From assembly GCF_004919105.1 (NCBI RefSeq), contig NZ_STGK01000007.1, positions 109,647 to 173,646 of the forward strand: a stretch of 64,000 bases of DNA, read 5' to 3'. The position numbers and the translations under genes were made by a program. How positions within the stretch are numbered: position 1 is the stretch's first letter; the number at the start of each line of letters is the position of its first letter. Of this stretch, positions 1 through 9,382 are shown piece by piece. The notes below the pieces were generated by a model. It made no database searches. It had not been told where the DNA came from and saw nothing but the letters and a program-made list of their open reading frames with translations. The stretch comes from Nocardioides sp. GY 10113. Its GTDB lineage: Bacteria > Actinomycetota > Actinomycetes > Propionibacteriales > Nocardioidaceae.

Positions 1-257
1 TCGCGGGCGACCTCGACGCGGGCATCGGCTTCGACGCGATCACGGTGGCGCTGCTCGGCCGCTCCCGGCCGCTCGGCATCCTCGCCGCGGGCATCCTGTT
101 CGGTGCCCTCAAGGCCGGCGGCTTCGTGATGTCGGTGTCCGAGGGGATCCCGATCGACATCGTGCTGGTCATCCAGTCCCTGATCGTCCTGTTCATCGCC
201 GCGCCGCCACTGGTGCGTGCGATCTTCCGGCTCCCCCAGAAGGAGGCGACGGCGTGA
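1..257 (+). CDS. BMP-family nucleoside ABC transporter permease (3' part)
   Basis: This is the C-terminal end of an inner-membrane ABC permease; the 5' part lies outside the window. The visible 84 residues contain two hydrophobic stretches around a segment with the end-of-domain motif LGRSRPLGILAAGILFGAL, typical of the YufP-type permeases that import nucleosides with a BmpA-like lipoprotein. The TGA stop overlaps the GTG start of the next permease (GTGA), so the two are translationally coupled. Read frame 3 is open from the first base. The substrate is inferred from the family; simple sugars are an alternative because the fold is shared with ribose permeases. Confidence 0.8.
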   Translation, partial: AGDLDAGIGFDAITVALLGRSRPLGILAAGILFGALKAGGFVMSVSEGIPIDIVLVIQSLIVLFIAAPPLVRAIFRLPQKEATA

Positions 258-1543
258 GCACCACGACCGACATGCCCGTCCCGGCCAACGTCGAGGGCGC
301 GGGCACCGTGGAGGCGCCGGTGACATGGAAGGCCGCCGTGATGCTCGGGGTGGTCAGCCTGGCGATGGCCTACCTCGCGCTCTTCGAGCAGCGCGACGGC
401 GAGACCACCTTCCGCCTGGCGACCGCCAACGACTTCTTCGAGCTGCCCGAGGTGACGGTCTCGGCCAACGCCGCGGTGGGCGTGGTGACCCTGGCGCTGA
501 TCGCGATGACCGCGTTCGCCGCCTACCTGACCTACCGCGGCCGGCAGACCTCCCTGTGGCTGGTCGGTGTCTTCTCGGTGGTCGCGATGATCGGCTTCCT
601 GGCCTGGGCCGCCGCCGGTGAGACGGTGCCCGTGGTCGGTCTGCTGGCCGGGTCGATCACCCTCGCCGTACCGCTGGTCTTCGGCGCCCTCGGCGGCGTG
701 CTCGGCGAGCGCGCCGGCGTGGTCAACATCGCGATCGACGGCCAGCTGCTCTTCGGCGCGTTCGCCGGGGCCATGTTCGGCACCCTGCTCGCCTCCACCT
801 GGGGCGGCCTGGTCGCGGCGATGCTGGCCGGTGCGGTGGTCGCGCTGCTCCTCGGCTTCTTCGCGATCACCTACTACGTGCAGCAGGTGATCGTCGGCGT
901 CGTGCTCAACGTGCTGATCATCGGCGTGACCAGCTTCCTGTTCAGCCAGGTGATGGCGGAGAACCCGGACACGCTGAACTCGCCGCCGCACTTCAGCCGG
1001 ATCACGATCCCGCTGCTCGGCGACATCCCGCTGGTCGGCCCCGTCCTGTTCCGCCAGACGATCCTCGTCTACCTGATGTACGTCGCGGTCGCGGTCGTCT
1101 ACTTCGCGCTCTTCCGGACCAAGTGGGGCCTGCGCGTGCGGGCCGTGGGCGAGCACCCCAAGGCGGCCGACACCGTCGGCATCAAGGTCAACCGGACCCG
1201 CTACACCACGCTGCTCATCGCCGGCATGGTCGCGGGCGCCGGCGGGGCGACGTACACGCTGGTCTCGGTGCCGCAGTTCGGCCGCGAGATGACCGGCGGC
1301 GCGGGCTACATCGCGCTGGCCGCCGTGATCTTCGGCCGCTGGCACCCGATCCGCGCCACGCTCGCCGCGCTGCTCTTCGGCTTCGCGACCAACCTGTCCG
1401 GCGTGCTGTCGGTGCTCGGCTCGCCGGTGCCCAGCCAGTTCATGCTGATGCTGCCCTACGTCGTGACCGTGGTCGCGGTCGCCGGCCTGGTCGGCCACTC
1501 CCGGCCACCGGCCGCCGACGGCATCCCCTACCGCAAGGGCTGA
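254..1543 (+). CDS. BMP-family nucleoside ABC transporter permease, YufQ-like
   Basis: Second permease of the same importer, 429 aa, GTG start overlapping the upstream stop. A non-conserved N-terminal part with several hydrophobic helices (about residues 28-120) precedes the core permease. The core begins near residue 140 with GERAGVVNIAIDGQLLFGAF, the hallmark of this family, and ends with GGAGYIALAAVIFGRWHPI (about residues 345-365), the second hallmark. It should pair with the upstream permease as a membrane heterodimer, with the ATPase and BMP lipoprotein encoded upstream. It is longer than the roughly 310-350 aa usual for the family because of the extra N-terminal helices. It ends just before a strong hairpin. 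Confidence 0.85.
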   Translation: MSTTTDMPVPANVEGAGTVEAPVTWKAAVMLGVVSLAMAYLALFEQRDGETTFRLATANDFFELPEVTVSANAAVGVVTLALIAMTAFAAYLTYRGRQTSLWLVGVFSVVAMIGFLAWAAAGETVPVVGLLAGSITLAVPLVFGALGGVLGERAGVVNIAIDGQLLFGAFAGAMFGTLLASTWGGLVAAMLAGAVVALLLGFFAITYYVQQVIVGVVLNVLIIGVTSFLFSQVMAENPDTLNSPPHFSRITIPLLGDIPLVGPVLFRQTILVYLMYVAVAVVYFALFRTKWGLRVRAVGEHPKAADTVGIKVNRTRYTTLLIAGMVAGAGGATYTLVSVPQFGREMTGGAGYIALAAVIFGRWHPIRATLAALLFGFATNLSGVLSVLGSPVPSQFMLMLPYVVTVVAVAGLVGHSRPPAADGIPYRKG

Positions 1544-1563
1544 CGCGGCGCCTCGCCGCTCGT

Positions 1564-1597
1564 ACAGCGCCGCCCCGGTCCGCCGGGGCGGCGCTGT
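1564..1597. terminator. Strong hairpin terminator after the permease operon
   Basis: A perfect 15-bp inverted repeat (arms 1564-1578 and 1583-1597, beginning ACAGCGCC) with a 4-nt loop lies 20 bp after the permease stop. There is no clear U-tract, as is common in high-GC actinobacteria. It can end transcription from the left, and possibly from the convergent M20 gene on the right. Confidence 0.7.
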
Positions 1598-1666
1598 CGC
1601 GTTCGGGTGGCGCGGTGGCCGCCGGTCGCGCAGCGGCTGCAGGCGGGGTCGCCGGGGTGCGGCGGG

Positions 1667-1712
1667 GTCGTGTGTCCGAGACATCGCCATACCGGGGCCT
1701 CAGGCACACGAC
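1667..1712. repeat. 46-bp palindromic repeat, copy A
   Basis: Begins GTCGTGTG and ends GGCACACGAC; the arms pair over about 14 bp with one or two mismatches. The reverse strand carries the core CCCGGTATGGCG. Copy B, 82 bp away, is a direct repeat, and two diverged copies lie at 55970-56077. The element sits between convergent genes. Confidence 0.85.
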
Positions 1713-1748
1713 CCAGACCAGCGCCAGACCCCCAGCACCCAGAACCGC

Positions 1749-1794
1749 CTCGTGTGCCCGAGACATCGCCATACCGGGGCCTCAGGCACACGAC
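1749..1794. repeat. 46-bp palindromic repeat, copy B
   Basis: Same orientation as copy A and identical to it except for the first base and one position in the left arm. The identity continues about 7 bp beyond the right end (CCAGACC), suggesting local duplication of a slightly longer unit. The rest of the 292-bp gap between 1543 and 1836 holds the terminator and no gene I can support. Confidence 0.85.
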
Positions 1795-1835
1795 CCAGAC
1801 CGGGGCCGCGCAGGAGGAGGGACCGGTCGGCAGGC

Positions 1836-3035
1836 TCAGGAGCCGGCGGCCAGCGATCGCACGGCGGCGCCGGCCAGCACCCGCGCGCCGACGCCGATCG
1901 AGCCCTCGTCGACGCGCAGGTCGCCCTGGTGCAGGTCGTACGTCGGGCCGCCCGGCGTACGCGTGCCGAGCCGGAACATCGCGCCGGGCACCTGGGTCTG
2001 GTACCAGCCGAAGTCCTCGCCGCCCAGGCTCTGCGGCACCTCGATCGTGCGGTGCGGTCCCCAGAGGGCCTGCACCGTCTCGCGGATCAGCTCGACGCTG
2101 TCGGCGTCGTTGACGACCGGCGGGACACCCTGCAGGTAGTCGACGTTCGCGGTGATGCCGTAGGGCCGGACGATGTCGTGGACGGCCTCGCGGACCACCG
2201 CCTCGACCTCGGTCCACGCCTGGGCGTCGAGGATCCGGACGGTCCCGGCCACCAGCCCGCGGTCGGGGATCACGTTCGGCGCCGCGCCGGCCCGCAGCAG
2301 GCCCCAGACGACGCTGACCCCCGCGCGGGGGTCCATCCGACGGCTCAGCACCGCGGGCAGCTCGGTGGTCACCTTGGACAGGGCGAAGGTCAGGTCGCCG
2401 GTCAGGTGCGGTCGCGAGGTGTGGCCGCCGGTGCCCTCCAGCCTGACCTCCAGCCGGTCGGCCGCGCTGGTCAGCGGGCCGACGCGCAGCCCGACGGTGC
2501 CGCAGTCGACGGCCGGCTCGCAGTGCAGTCCGAACACCCGGTCGACGCCGTCGAGCACCTCCTGGGCGAGCAGGTGCTTGGCGCCGCCGGGCATCACCTC
2601 CTCCGCGGGCTGCAGCAGCAGCCGCACGCGGCCGGGCAGCGCGCTGCGGTCGTGCAGCTCGGTCAGCGCGTGCGCGGCGCCGATCAGCGCTGCCATGTGG
2701 ACGTCGTGGCCGCAGGCGTGCGCCACGCCGGGCACCTGGCTGGTCCACGGGTCCTCGGTGAGGTCCTGCACCGGTAGGCCGTCGAGGTCGGCGCGCAGCG
2801 CGACGCAGCGCGGCCCGCGGCCGAGGTCGGCGACCAGGCCGCTGCGCGGCATCGGCCGCACGTCCCAGCCGGCGCGGGCCAGCACCTCGCCGAGCCGGTC
2901 GGTGGTGCGCCGCTCCTGCCAGGAGAGCTCCGGGTGGCGGTGCAGGTCGCGGCGCAGCTCGATCAGCTCGTCCTCGACCTTGCCGACGCAGGCGTCGATC
3001 GTCGCGACCGCCTCGGAGACACCGTCCAGTTCCAC
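1836..3035 (-). CDS. M20-family amidohydrolase (metallopeptidase fold)
   Basis: A 399-aa cytoplasmic hydrolase of the M20D/AbgB-HipO type that cleaves N-acyl or amide bonds of amino-acid conjugates. Visible motifs are LRRDLHRHPELSW (about 27-39), LRADLDGLPV (80-89) with the first metal-ligand region, HACGHDVHMA (106-115) with metal-binding His/Asp residues, and PAEEVMPGGA (about 143-152) with the catalytic Glu pair. A dimerisation domain follows. The start is GTG at 3035. In actinobacteria such genes often lie beside BMP importer operons, so a scavenging role is plausible. The exact substrate cannot be read from the sequence. Confidence 0.85.
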   Translation of the reverse strand: MELDGVSEAVATIDACVGKVEDELIELRRDLHRHPELSWQERRTTDRLGEVLARAGWDVRPMPRSGLVADLGRGPRCVALRADLDGLPVQDLTEDPWTSQVPGVAHACGHDVHMAALIGAAHALTELHDRSALPGRVRLLLQPAEEVMPGGAKHLLAQEVLDGVDRVFGLHCEPAVDCGTVGLRVGPLTSAADRLEVRLEGTGGHTSRPHLTGDLTFALSKVTTELPAVLSRRMDPRAGVSVVWGLLRAGAAPNVIPDRGLVAGTVRILDAQAWTEVEAVVREAVHDIVRPYGITANVDYLQGVPPVVNDADSVELIRETVQALWGPHRTIEVPQSLGGEDFGWYQTQVPGAMFRLGTRTPGGPTYDLHQGDLRVDEGSIGVGARVLAGAAVRSLAAGS

Positions 3036-3136
3036 GTCGGCAGGCTACGCGGTTCGCGGGCGACGGACACCAACGGCCCGATCGCCGGATGCCCACCACC
3101 CGCAGGAGGGGCGGCGGACATCCGGCGGACGGCGGG

Positions 3137-4279
3137 TCAGCGGTACCGGACGAGCTCGCCGGCGGGCTCCTCGGCGAGCGCGTTCACGGTCGCGTAGAGA
3201 CGCCAGCCGTTCATCTCGACCTCGGCGGGGGTCGGCGCCTCCGCGAACGGCCAGACCCGGGAGGACCCGGGGTAGATCTTGACGATCCGGCCGGCGAACA
3301 GCTCCGTGGCGTACATCGCGCCGCGCGGGGTGAGGGCGAGTCCGGTCGGCGCCGCCAACCCGGTGACCAGGGTGCGGACCGCGCCGGTGCGCGGGTTGAT
3401 GCGGTGGATGGCGCCGACGGGCAGGATCTCGCCGATCCCGCCGCCCAGCGTGGTCACGTACAGGAACCCGTCGCGACCGACCTCGATGTCGGTGGGCACC
3501 GGCTCTCCGGTGAACTCCTTGCCCAGCACACACTCGGGCAGGGGCACCTCGGCGGCCGCGGCGGCCTCGATCACCTCGGGCGTCGCGACGACCTTCACCG
3601 CCGGCAGCACCGCTACCTCGCGGACCCGACCGGAGGGCGAGATCGCGACCACGTCGTTGGCGCCGGCGTCAGCCAGGTACGTGGTCCGCGGCGTCGCGGC
3701 GGTCGCGTACGGGTGCGAGTACGCCTCGCCCTGGTAAGGCAGCAGGAACGGCGGCAGCTGGGCCGCGCACTCCTCGTCGAGGCCCGAGAACCCGTACGTG
3801 ACGTCGCCGTCCGGGTTGTGCGCGGCCTCGAACGCACCGACGTCCGCCAGTACGCGGGCCTTCCCCCCGCGCTTCAGCACCATCACCGAGGCGCTGGGGG
3901 TGGCGGGCGACTCGGCCCCCGCGGACAGACGCGGCGCTGCGCCGCCGGGAACCGGCTCCTCCGGCATCTCCTCGGCCGGGGTGATGGCGAAGACGACCCT
4001 CTTCCCGAGCACCGAGACCGCGCCGACCTCGGCCCCGGGCTCGGCCGCCTGGTAGACCACCCGCGGCTCGGCGCCGCGGCGCACCTTCAGGAGCTGGCCG
4101 GCGAAGTTCTGGCTGACGTAGGCCGTGCCGTCGTTCGCGATCGCGGCCCGCAGGGGCGAGATGAGGCCGCCGGCGAGCGTGGCCGGCTCCGCGGGCGGCG
4201 GTGCGGCCTGGGCGGGACTCAGTGTGGTGGCGCCGAGCGCGACGGCGACGGCGGCGAGGGGGATCCTGGAGAGGCGCAT
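3137..4279 (-). CDS. ScyD/ScyE family secreted beta-propeller-like protein
   Basis: 380 aa with a Sec signal peptide (residues 1-25, ending AQA before APPPAE). The mature part has repeated segments such as DGTAYVSQNFAGQLLKV, GFLYVTTLGGGIGEI and GAMYATELFAGRIVKIYPGS, the blade-like repeats of the ScyD/ScyE and SMP-30-like families. Members are exported proteins of unclear function in actinobacteria; the name comes from cyanobacterial scytonemin clusters, but no scytonemin gene is present here. It is transcribed alone, with about 98 bp to the meaB stop upstream. Confidence 0.75.
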   Translation of the reverse strand: MRLSRIPLAAVAVALGATTLSPAQAAPPPAEPATLAGGLISPLRAAIANDGTAYVSQNFAGQLLKVRRGAEPRVVYQAAEPGAEVGAVSVLGKRVVFAITPAEEMPEEPVPGGAAPRLSAGAESPATPSASVMVLKRGGKARVLADVGAFEAAHNPDGDVTYGFSGLDEECAAQLPPFLLPYQGEAYSHPYATAATPRTTYLADAGANDVVAISPSGRVREVAVLPAVKVVATPEVIEAAAAAEVPLPECVLGKEFTGEPVPTDIEVGRDGFLYVTTLGGGIGEILPVGAIHRINPRTGAVRTLVTGLAAPTGLALTPRGAMYATELFAGRIVKIYPGSSRVWPFAEAPTPAEVEMNGWRLYATVNALAEEPAGELVRYR

Positions 4280-4377
4280 GGTGGTAGCTCCGTTGTCTCG
4301 GGATGCGGACTCTCTCGCAACTTCGCCCGGGAGACCTCAGCCAGTAATCCCCGAAATCGACGAAAAGTGCGGCGCCA

Positions 4378-5367
4378 TCAAGCCCCGCGGCCGTCGGCGT
4401 CGTACGCCGCCAGGATCCGGTCGGCGGCCAGCGGCGCGGTCAGGGCGCCCCCCAGGACCGCGTCGCGGACGTCGTCGCGCACCGACCGCACCCCCGGGGA
4501 GCTGCGCAGCCGCTGGTCGAGCTCGTCGCGGACCAGGGCCCAGGTGAACTCCAGCTGCTGCTCGGCACGCTTGCGAGTCAGCCCGTCGGCGCCCAGGTCG
4601 TCGCGGTGGCGCAGGACCTGGTCCCAGACCTCCTCCACCCGGTCGCCGGTCAGGCCCGAGCAGGTGACCACCGGCGGCGCCCACTCGTCGTGGCCGCGGA
4701 CCAGCCGCAGGGCGCCGGCCAGCTCGCGGGCCGCACCCCGGGCCTCCCGCTCGCGGTCACCGTCGGCCTTGTTCACCGCGATCACGTCGGCGATCTCCAG
4801 GATGCCCTTCTTGATGCCCTGCAGCTGGTCGCCCGTGCGGGCCAGCGTCAGGAAGAGGAACGTGTCGACCATTCCCGCGACCGTGATCTCGGACTGGCCG
4901 ACGCCGACCGTCTCGACCAGCACCACGTCGTACCCGGCCGCCTCGAGGACCGCCATCGCCTGGGTGGTCGCGCGAGCGACGCCGCCGAGGGTGCCGGCGG
5001 ACGGCGAGGGGCGGATGAACGCGTTCGGGTCCACCGACAGCTGCGCCATCCGGGTCTTGTCGCCGAGCACCGATCCCCCGGTGCGCACGCTCGACGGATC
5101 CACCGCGAGTACGCCGACCCGGTGCCCCGCGGCGGTCAGCCGGCCACCGAGCGCCTCGATGAAGGTGGACTTGCCGACCCCGGGCACGCCGGAGATGCCG
5201 ACCCGCACCGCCGGCGCGCGGCCGGCGGCGTCCTCGACCAACCGGGTCAGCAGCTCGCGCGCCGCGGCGCGGTGCCGCGGCGCGGTCGACTCGACCAGCG
5301 TGATCGCCCGCGACACCTGCGCGCGGTGGCCCGCGCGGATCCCCTCGAGCAGCCGCTCGACCTCCAC
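4378..5367 (-). CDS. meaB: Methylmalonyl-CoA mutase-associated G-protein chaperone MeaB
   Basis: 329-aa SIMIBI-class GTPase that loads and protects adenosylcobalamin on methylmalonyl-CoA mutase. The Walker A motif GVPGVGKST is at 60-68, VDPSS...GGSVLGDKTRM follows near 89-107, ETVGVGQSE at 152-160 marks the switch/G3 region, and NKAD (189-192) is the base-specificity motif. It starts with GTG at 5367, five bases after the mutB stop, as the last gene of mutA-mutB-meaB. Length and motifs are normal for the family (ArgK/MeaB). Confidence 0.93.
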   Translation of the reverse strand: MEVERLLEGIRAGHRAQVSRAITLVESTAPRHRAAARELLTRLVEDAAGRAPAVRVGISGVPGVGKSTFIEALGGRLTAAGHRVGVLAVDPSSVRTGGSVLGDKTRMAQLSVDPNAFIRPSPSAGTLGGVARATTQAMAVLEAAGYDVVLVETVGVGQSEITVAGMVDTFLFLTLARTGDQLQGIKKGILEIADVIAVNKADGDREREARGAARELAGALRLVRGHDEWAPPVVTCSGLTGDRVEEVWDQVLRHRDDLGADGLTRKRAEQQLEFTWALVRDELDQRLRSSPGVRSVRDDVRDAVLGGALTAPLAADRILAAYDADGRGA

Positions 5368-5372
5368 CGTGC

Positions 5373-7538
5373 TCAGTGGCCGAGCAGGTCGCGCAGCTTG
5401 GCGAGCAGGTCCAGCGCGGACTCGGCGATCACCGTGCCGGGGAGGAACACCGAGGCGGCGCCCATCTCCTTCAGCGTCGGCACGTCGTCCGGCGGGATGA
5501 CGCCCCCGATGACGACCATGATGTCGTCACGTCCCTGCTCGGCCAGCGCCTTCTTCAGCGCCGGGAGCAGGGTCAGGTGGCCGGCGGCCAGCGAGGAGAC
5601 GCCGACGATGTGCACGTCGGCGTCGATCGCCTGCTGCGCGACCTCCTCCGGGGTGGAGAACAGCGGCCCCACGTCCACGTCGAAGCCCATGTCGGCGAAG
5701 GCGGAGACGACCACCTTCTGACCGCGGTCGTGACCGTCCTGGCCCATCTTGGCGACCAGGATCCGGGGCCGGCGGCCCTCCGCCTCGGCGAACTCGTCGG
5801 TCGCCTCGCGGACCTGGGCGACGAGGGAGTCGCCGGCGCCGTCGTTGGCCTGGGCGGCTTCGTCGCGGTACACGCCGGAGATGGTACGGATCACCGCCTG
5901 GTGGCGGCCGTACACCTTCTCCAGCGCGTCCGAGATCTCGCCGACGGTGGCCTTGTTGCGGGCCGCGTCGACGGCCAGGGCGAGCAGGTTGCCCTCGCCC
6001 GACTCGGCGCTGCGGGTCAGCGCGTGCAGCGCGACCTCGACGTCCTCGGCGTTGCGCTCGGCGCGCAGCCGCTCCAGCTTGGCGACCTGCTGGCGGTAGA
6101 CGTCGTCGTTGTCGACCTTGAGCACCTCGAGCGGGTCCTCGGACTCCAGCCGGTAGGTGTTGACGCCGATCACCCGCTGGGCGCCGGAGTCGATCCGGGC
6201 CTGGGTACGGGCGGCGGCCTCCTCGATGCGCATCTTCGGGATGCCCTGCTCGATGGCGGCAGCCATGCCGCCGGCCGCCTCCGCCTCCTGGATGTGGGCC
6301 CAGGCGCGCTCGGCGAGGTCGTGCGTCAGCCGCTCGACGTAGTAGGAGCCGGCCCACGGGTCGATCGACTGGGTGGTGCCGCTCTCCTGCTGCAGCAGCA
6401 GCTGGGTGTTGCGGGCGATCCGCGCGGAGAAGTCGGTCGGCAGCGCGATCGCCTCGTCCAGCGCGTTGGTGTGCAGGCTCTGCGTGTGGCCCTGGGTGGC
6501 CGCCATCGCCTCGATGCAGGTGCGGCCCACGTTGTTGAAGACGTCCTGGGCGGTCAGCGACCAGCCGGAGGTCTGGCTGTGGGTGCGCAGGCTCAGCGAC
6601 TTCGGGTTCTGCGGGTCGAACTGGCGCACCAGCCGGCTCCACAGCGCCCGGGCCGCGCGCATCTTGGCGACCTCCATGTAGAAGTTCATGCCGATCGCCC
6701 AGAAGAACGAGAGGCGCGGCGCGAACTGGTCGATGGTCAGCCCCGACTCCAGGCCGGCGCGGATGTACTCCACGCCGTCGGCCAGCGTGTAGGCCAGCTC
6801 CAGGTCGGCGGTCGCCCCGGCCTCCTGCATGTGGTAGCCGGAGATCGAGATCGAGTTGAACCGCGGCATCTCCGAGGAGGTGAACGCGAAGATGTCCGAG
6901 ATGATCCGCATGCTCGGCGCCGGCGGGTAGATGTAGGTGTTGCGGACCATGAACTCCTTGAGGATGTCGTTCTGGATCGTCCCCGCGAGCTGGCTCGGCT
7001 TCACCCCCTGCTCCTCCGCGGCGGCGATGTAGAGCGCCAGCACCGGCAGCACGGCGCCGTTCATGGTCATCGAGACCGACATCTGGTCCAGCGGGATGCC
7101 GTCGAAGAGCGTCCGGGTGTCGTAGATCGAGTCGATCGCGACACCGGCCATGCCGACGTCGCCGCGGACCCGCGGGTGGTCGGAGTCGTAGCCGCGGTGG
7201 GTGGCCAGGTCGAAGGCGACCGAGAGGCCCTTCTGGCCGGCCGCCAGGTTGCGCCGGTAGAACGCGTTGGACTCCTCGGCGGTGGAGAAGCCGGCGTACT
7301 GGCGGATGGTCCACGGCTGCGTGGTGTACATCGTCGGGTACGGCCCGCGCAGGAACGGGCTCAGGCCCGGCCAGGTGTCGAGCGCGTCGAGGCCGGCGAT
7401 GTCCTCGGGGCCGTAGGAGGGCTTGATCGCGATGCCCTCGGGGCTGTGCCACGGGTCGGTGTCGCCGTGCGCGGCCGGCTGACCGGGGGTGCCACCGCCC
7501 AGCGTCAGGCCGGCGAAGCTCTTCGGAATGCTGCTCAT
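5373..7538 (-). CDS. mutB: Methylmalonyl-CoA mutase large (catalytic) subunit
   Basis: 721 aa. Catalyses the adenosylcobalamin-dependent rearrangement of (R)-methylmalonyl-CoA and succinyl-CoA, feeding propionate, odd-chain and branched-chain carbon into the TCA cycle. The N-terminal TIM barrel contains [25 protein letters not shown]. The C-terminal B12 domain has DGHDRG, with the cobalt-ligating His at residue 603, and the later GGVIPPDD segment. An upstream in-frame start at 7595 exists, but ATG 7538 overlaps the mutA stop as ATGA and has GGGAGG just upstream, so 7538 is chosen. It lies in the mutA-mutB-meaB operon. Confidence 0.95.
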   Translation of the reverse strand: MSSIPKSFAGLTLGGGTPGQPAAHGDTDPWHSPEGIAIKPSYGPEDIAGLDALDTWPGLSPFLRGPYPTMYTTQPWTIRQYAGFSTAEESNAFYRRNLAAGQKGLSVAFDLATHRGYDSDHPRVRGDVGMAGVAIDSIYDTRTLFDGIPLDQMSVSMTMNGAVLPVLALYIAAAEEQGVKPSQLAGTIQNDILKEFMVRNTYIYPPAPSMRIISDIFAFTSSEMPRFNSISISGYHMQEAGATADLELAYTLADGVEYIRAGLESGLTIDQFAPRLSFFWAIGMNFYMEVAKMRAARALWSRLVRQFDPQNPKSLSLRTHSQTSGWSLTAQDVFNNVGRTCIEAMAATQGHTQSLHTNALDEAIALPTDFSARIARNTQLLLQQESGTTQSIDPWAGSYYVERLTHDLAERAWAHIQEAEAAGGMAAAIEQGIPKMRIEEAAARTQARIDSGAQRVIGVNTYRLESEDPLEVLKVDNDDVYRQQVAKLERLRAERNAEDVEVALHALTRSAESGEGNLLALAVDAARNKATVGEISDALEKVYGRHQAVIRTISGVYRDEAAQANDGAGDSLVAQVREATDEFAEAEGRRPRILVAKMGQDGHDRGQKVVVSAFADMGFDVDVGPLFSTPEEVAQQAIDADVHIVGVSSLAAGHLTLLPALKKALAEQGRDDIMVVIGGVIPPDDVPTLKEMGAASVFLPGTVIAESALDLLAKLRDLLGH

Positions 7539-9232
7539 GCCAGCGCCTCCCGGGTGCGGGTCAGGAACGCGAGGGCGTCCACGCCCATCGCGCACGAGTC
7601 GTCGGTGTAGTCGGTCGGCTTGCCGGCGATGATCACGCGGGTCGCGCCAGCCTCACGCAGGGCCGCGGCGGCCTCCGCGCCCCACTCGCCGTACGCCGCG
7701 TCGGCGCCGGCCAGGCAGGCCACCGACTGACCGTCGTACGCCGCCAGCAGGTCCTCGACGCCGGCGGTCGGCCCGGCCGGGTCGACCGCGACGCCGCCGG
7801 CCGCGAACAGGTTCGTCGCGAAGGTGGCCCGCGCCGTGTGCTGGGCGATCGGGCCGAGCGTGGCCAGGAAGACCCGCGCGGCGGCGGGCTCGTCGCGCAG
7901 CGCCTCGAAGGAGGCGCCGTAGCGGCGGACCGGCTCGCCGGCGTCGACCAGCGGGGCGCGCTCGGGCAGGGTCTCGGCCAGGTTCGGGAACTCGCTGATC
8001 CCGGTCAGCGGGCGCTTGCGGGTCGCCACCTCCTGCTCGCGGCGGGCCACCACGTCGGCGATCAGCGGCTCGAGGTCCTCGCCCGCGTCGAGGCGGGCGA
8101 ACAGCTCCCACGCCGCGACCGCGGTGTCGTCGGTCAGCTTCTCCACCACGTAGGAGCCACCGGCGGGGTCGGCGACCTCGGCGACGTGCGACTCGTCGAT
8201 GAGCAGGTGGGAGAGGTTGCGCGCGATCCGGCGGCCGAACCCGTCGGGCTGGCCGAGCGGCGCGTCGAACGGCAGCACGGTGACCGCGTCGGCCCCGCCG
8301 ACGCCCGCGGCGAAGGCGGCCACGGTGGTACGCAGCATGTTCACGTAGGGGTCGTACTTGCCGAGCATCGGACGGCTGGTCACCGCGTGCTGGCGCTGCT
8401 CGCGCGCGTCCGCGTCCTCGACCCCGCTCAGCTCCAGCACCCGGGCCCAGAGCCGGCGCGCCGCGCGCAGCTTGGCGATCGTCGGGAACTGCTCCGCGGT
8501 GGCGGCGTAGCGGAACTCGATCAGCGCGGCAGCCTCGGCGACGCCGATCCCGGCGTCGGTCAGCGTGCGGAGGGCCGCCACGCCGGTGGCCAGCGCGGCG
8601 GCCAGCTCCTGGACGTCGGAGGCGCCGCGGTCGTGCACGGCGGTGCCGTCCACCACGACGCCGAGGACGCCGAGGTCGAGCGCGAGGCGGGCCACGGCGA
8701 CCAGGTCCTCGGGCGAGGCGGTGGCCGCGTCGGCGCCGAGGTTGGTGTGCGGGTGCGGGTCGACGTACCGCTCCGCGACCAGCGCCGCGAACGCGCGGGC
8801 CGCCGCGAGCGGGGCGGGCGAGGAGATCGCCACCGGGGCGAGGTCGAGCAGCACCTTGTCCAGCACGTCGGGCAGGTCGGCGCCGTCGGCGGTGCTCACC
8901 CACATCGAGGTGACGCCGCCGTCCAGGTCGACCAGGGCGTGCTCGTTGAGCAGCGCGGCGTCGGCGTGGCCGTAGTGGGCGCGGATGTCCCACGCTCCCG
9001 CCCGGGTCGGCCGGCCGGCGGTCTGCAGACCGTCCAGGTCCGCGGGCGTGCCCAGCGGGGTGATCGGGATCCCGTCCAGCGTGGAGCGGGTCAGTCGGTC
9101 CCAGACCAGCGAGTCGGCGTCGTCCTCGGCGAGCTTCCGCGACTTGCGGAGCACGGCCGCGGCGGCGGCCTCCCACTCCGCACCCGAGTGGGTGTCCTCG
9201 GGCTGCGCGAGCGTCAGCGGCGTGTCAGTCAC
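7535..9232 (-). CDS. mutA: Methylmalonyl-CoA mutase small subunit
   Basis: Non-catalytic partner of MutB, about 565 aa from GTG 9232 (sequence [17 protein letters not shown]). It has the mutase barrel ([12 protein letters not shown] segment near residue 340) and a C-terminal B12-like fold that lacks the DxHxxG cobalt-binding motif, as expected for the small subunit. A second GTG at 9262 would add ten residues; neither start has a strong Shine-Dalgarno, so the start is uncertain. It heads the mutA-mutB-meaB operon and is divergent from a glycosyltransferase over a 150-bp gap. No cobalamin riboswitch is recognisable there. Confidence 0.92.
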   Translation of the reverse strand: MTDTPLTLAQPEDTHSGAEWEAAAAAVLRKSRKLAEDDADSLVWDRLTRSTLDGIPITPLGTPADLDGLQTAGRPTRAGAWDIRAHYGHADAALLNEHALVDLDGGVTSMWVSTADGADLPDVLDKVLLDLAPVAISSPAPLAAARAFAALVAERYVDPHPHTNLGADAATASPEDLVAVARLALDLGVLGVVVDGTAVHDRGASDVQELAAALATGVAALRTLTDAGIGVAEAAALIEFRYAATAEQFPTIAKLRAARRLWARVLELSGVEDADAREQRQHAVTSRPMLGKYDPYVNMLRTTVAAFAAGVGGADAVTVLPFDAPLGQPDGFGRRIARNLSHLLIDESHVAEVADPAGGSYVVEKLTDDTAVAAWELFARLDAGEDLEPLIADVVARREQEVATRKRPLTGISEFPNLAETLPERAPLVDAGEPVRRYGASFEALRDEPAAARVFLATLGPIAQHTARATFATNLFAAGGVAVDPAGPTAGVEDLLAAYDGQSVACLAGADAAYGEWGAEAAAALREAGATRVIIAGKPTDYTDDSCAMGVDALAFLTRTREALA

Positions 9233-9382
9233 GCGGTCAGGGTAGCCGCGGTGGGCCCGCACCCGTCCCCGGGACCATCCGTCGAGCGACGAGCGTCACA
9301 CGCCCCGAGCGGCCGCCGGCCGTTCACCTGGACTCCGCCTGGACGCAGCAGACCGTGCGCGTGGGGCTCGCACCCTGGCCGC

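Noticed and set aside
1667..1794. CRISPR array or integrase attachment site
   Set aside because: Only two repeat units occur, the repeats are palindromic, and there are no spacers, cas genes, tRNA or integrase nearby.
3089..5500. Long open frames opposite meaB and the ScyD-like gene, and similar long frames elsewhere (e.g. 5376-7610, 10578-13280, 16481-18778)
   Set aside because: These are GC-driven open frames on the other strand of clearly conserved genes; their translations are rich in R, G, A and P and lack motifs.
9233..9382. Possible cobalamin riboswitch ahead of mutA
   Set aside because: No B12-box-like sequence or matching helices were found; the gap is short and the mutase genes are commonly not riboswitch-controlled.
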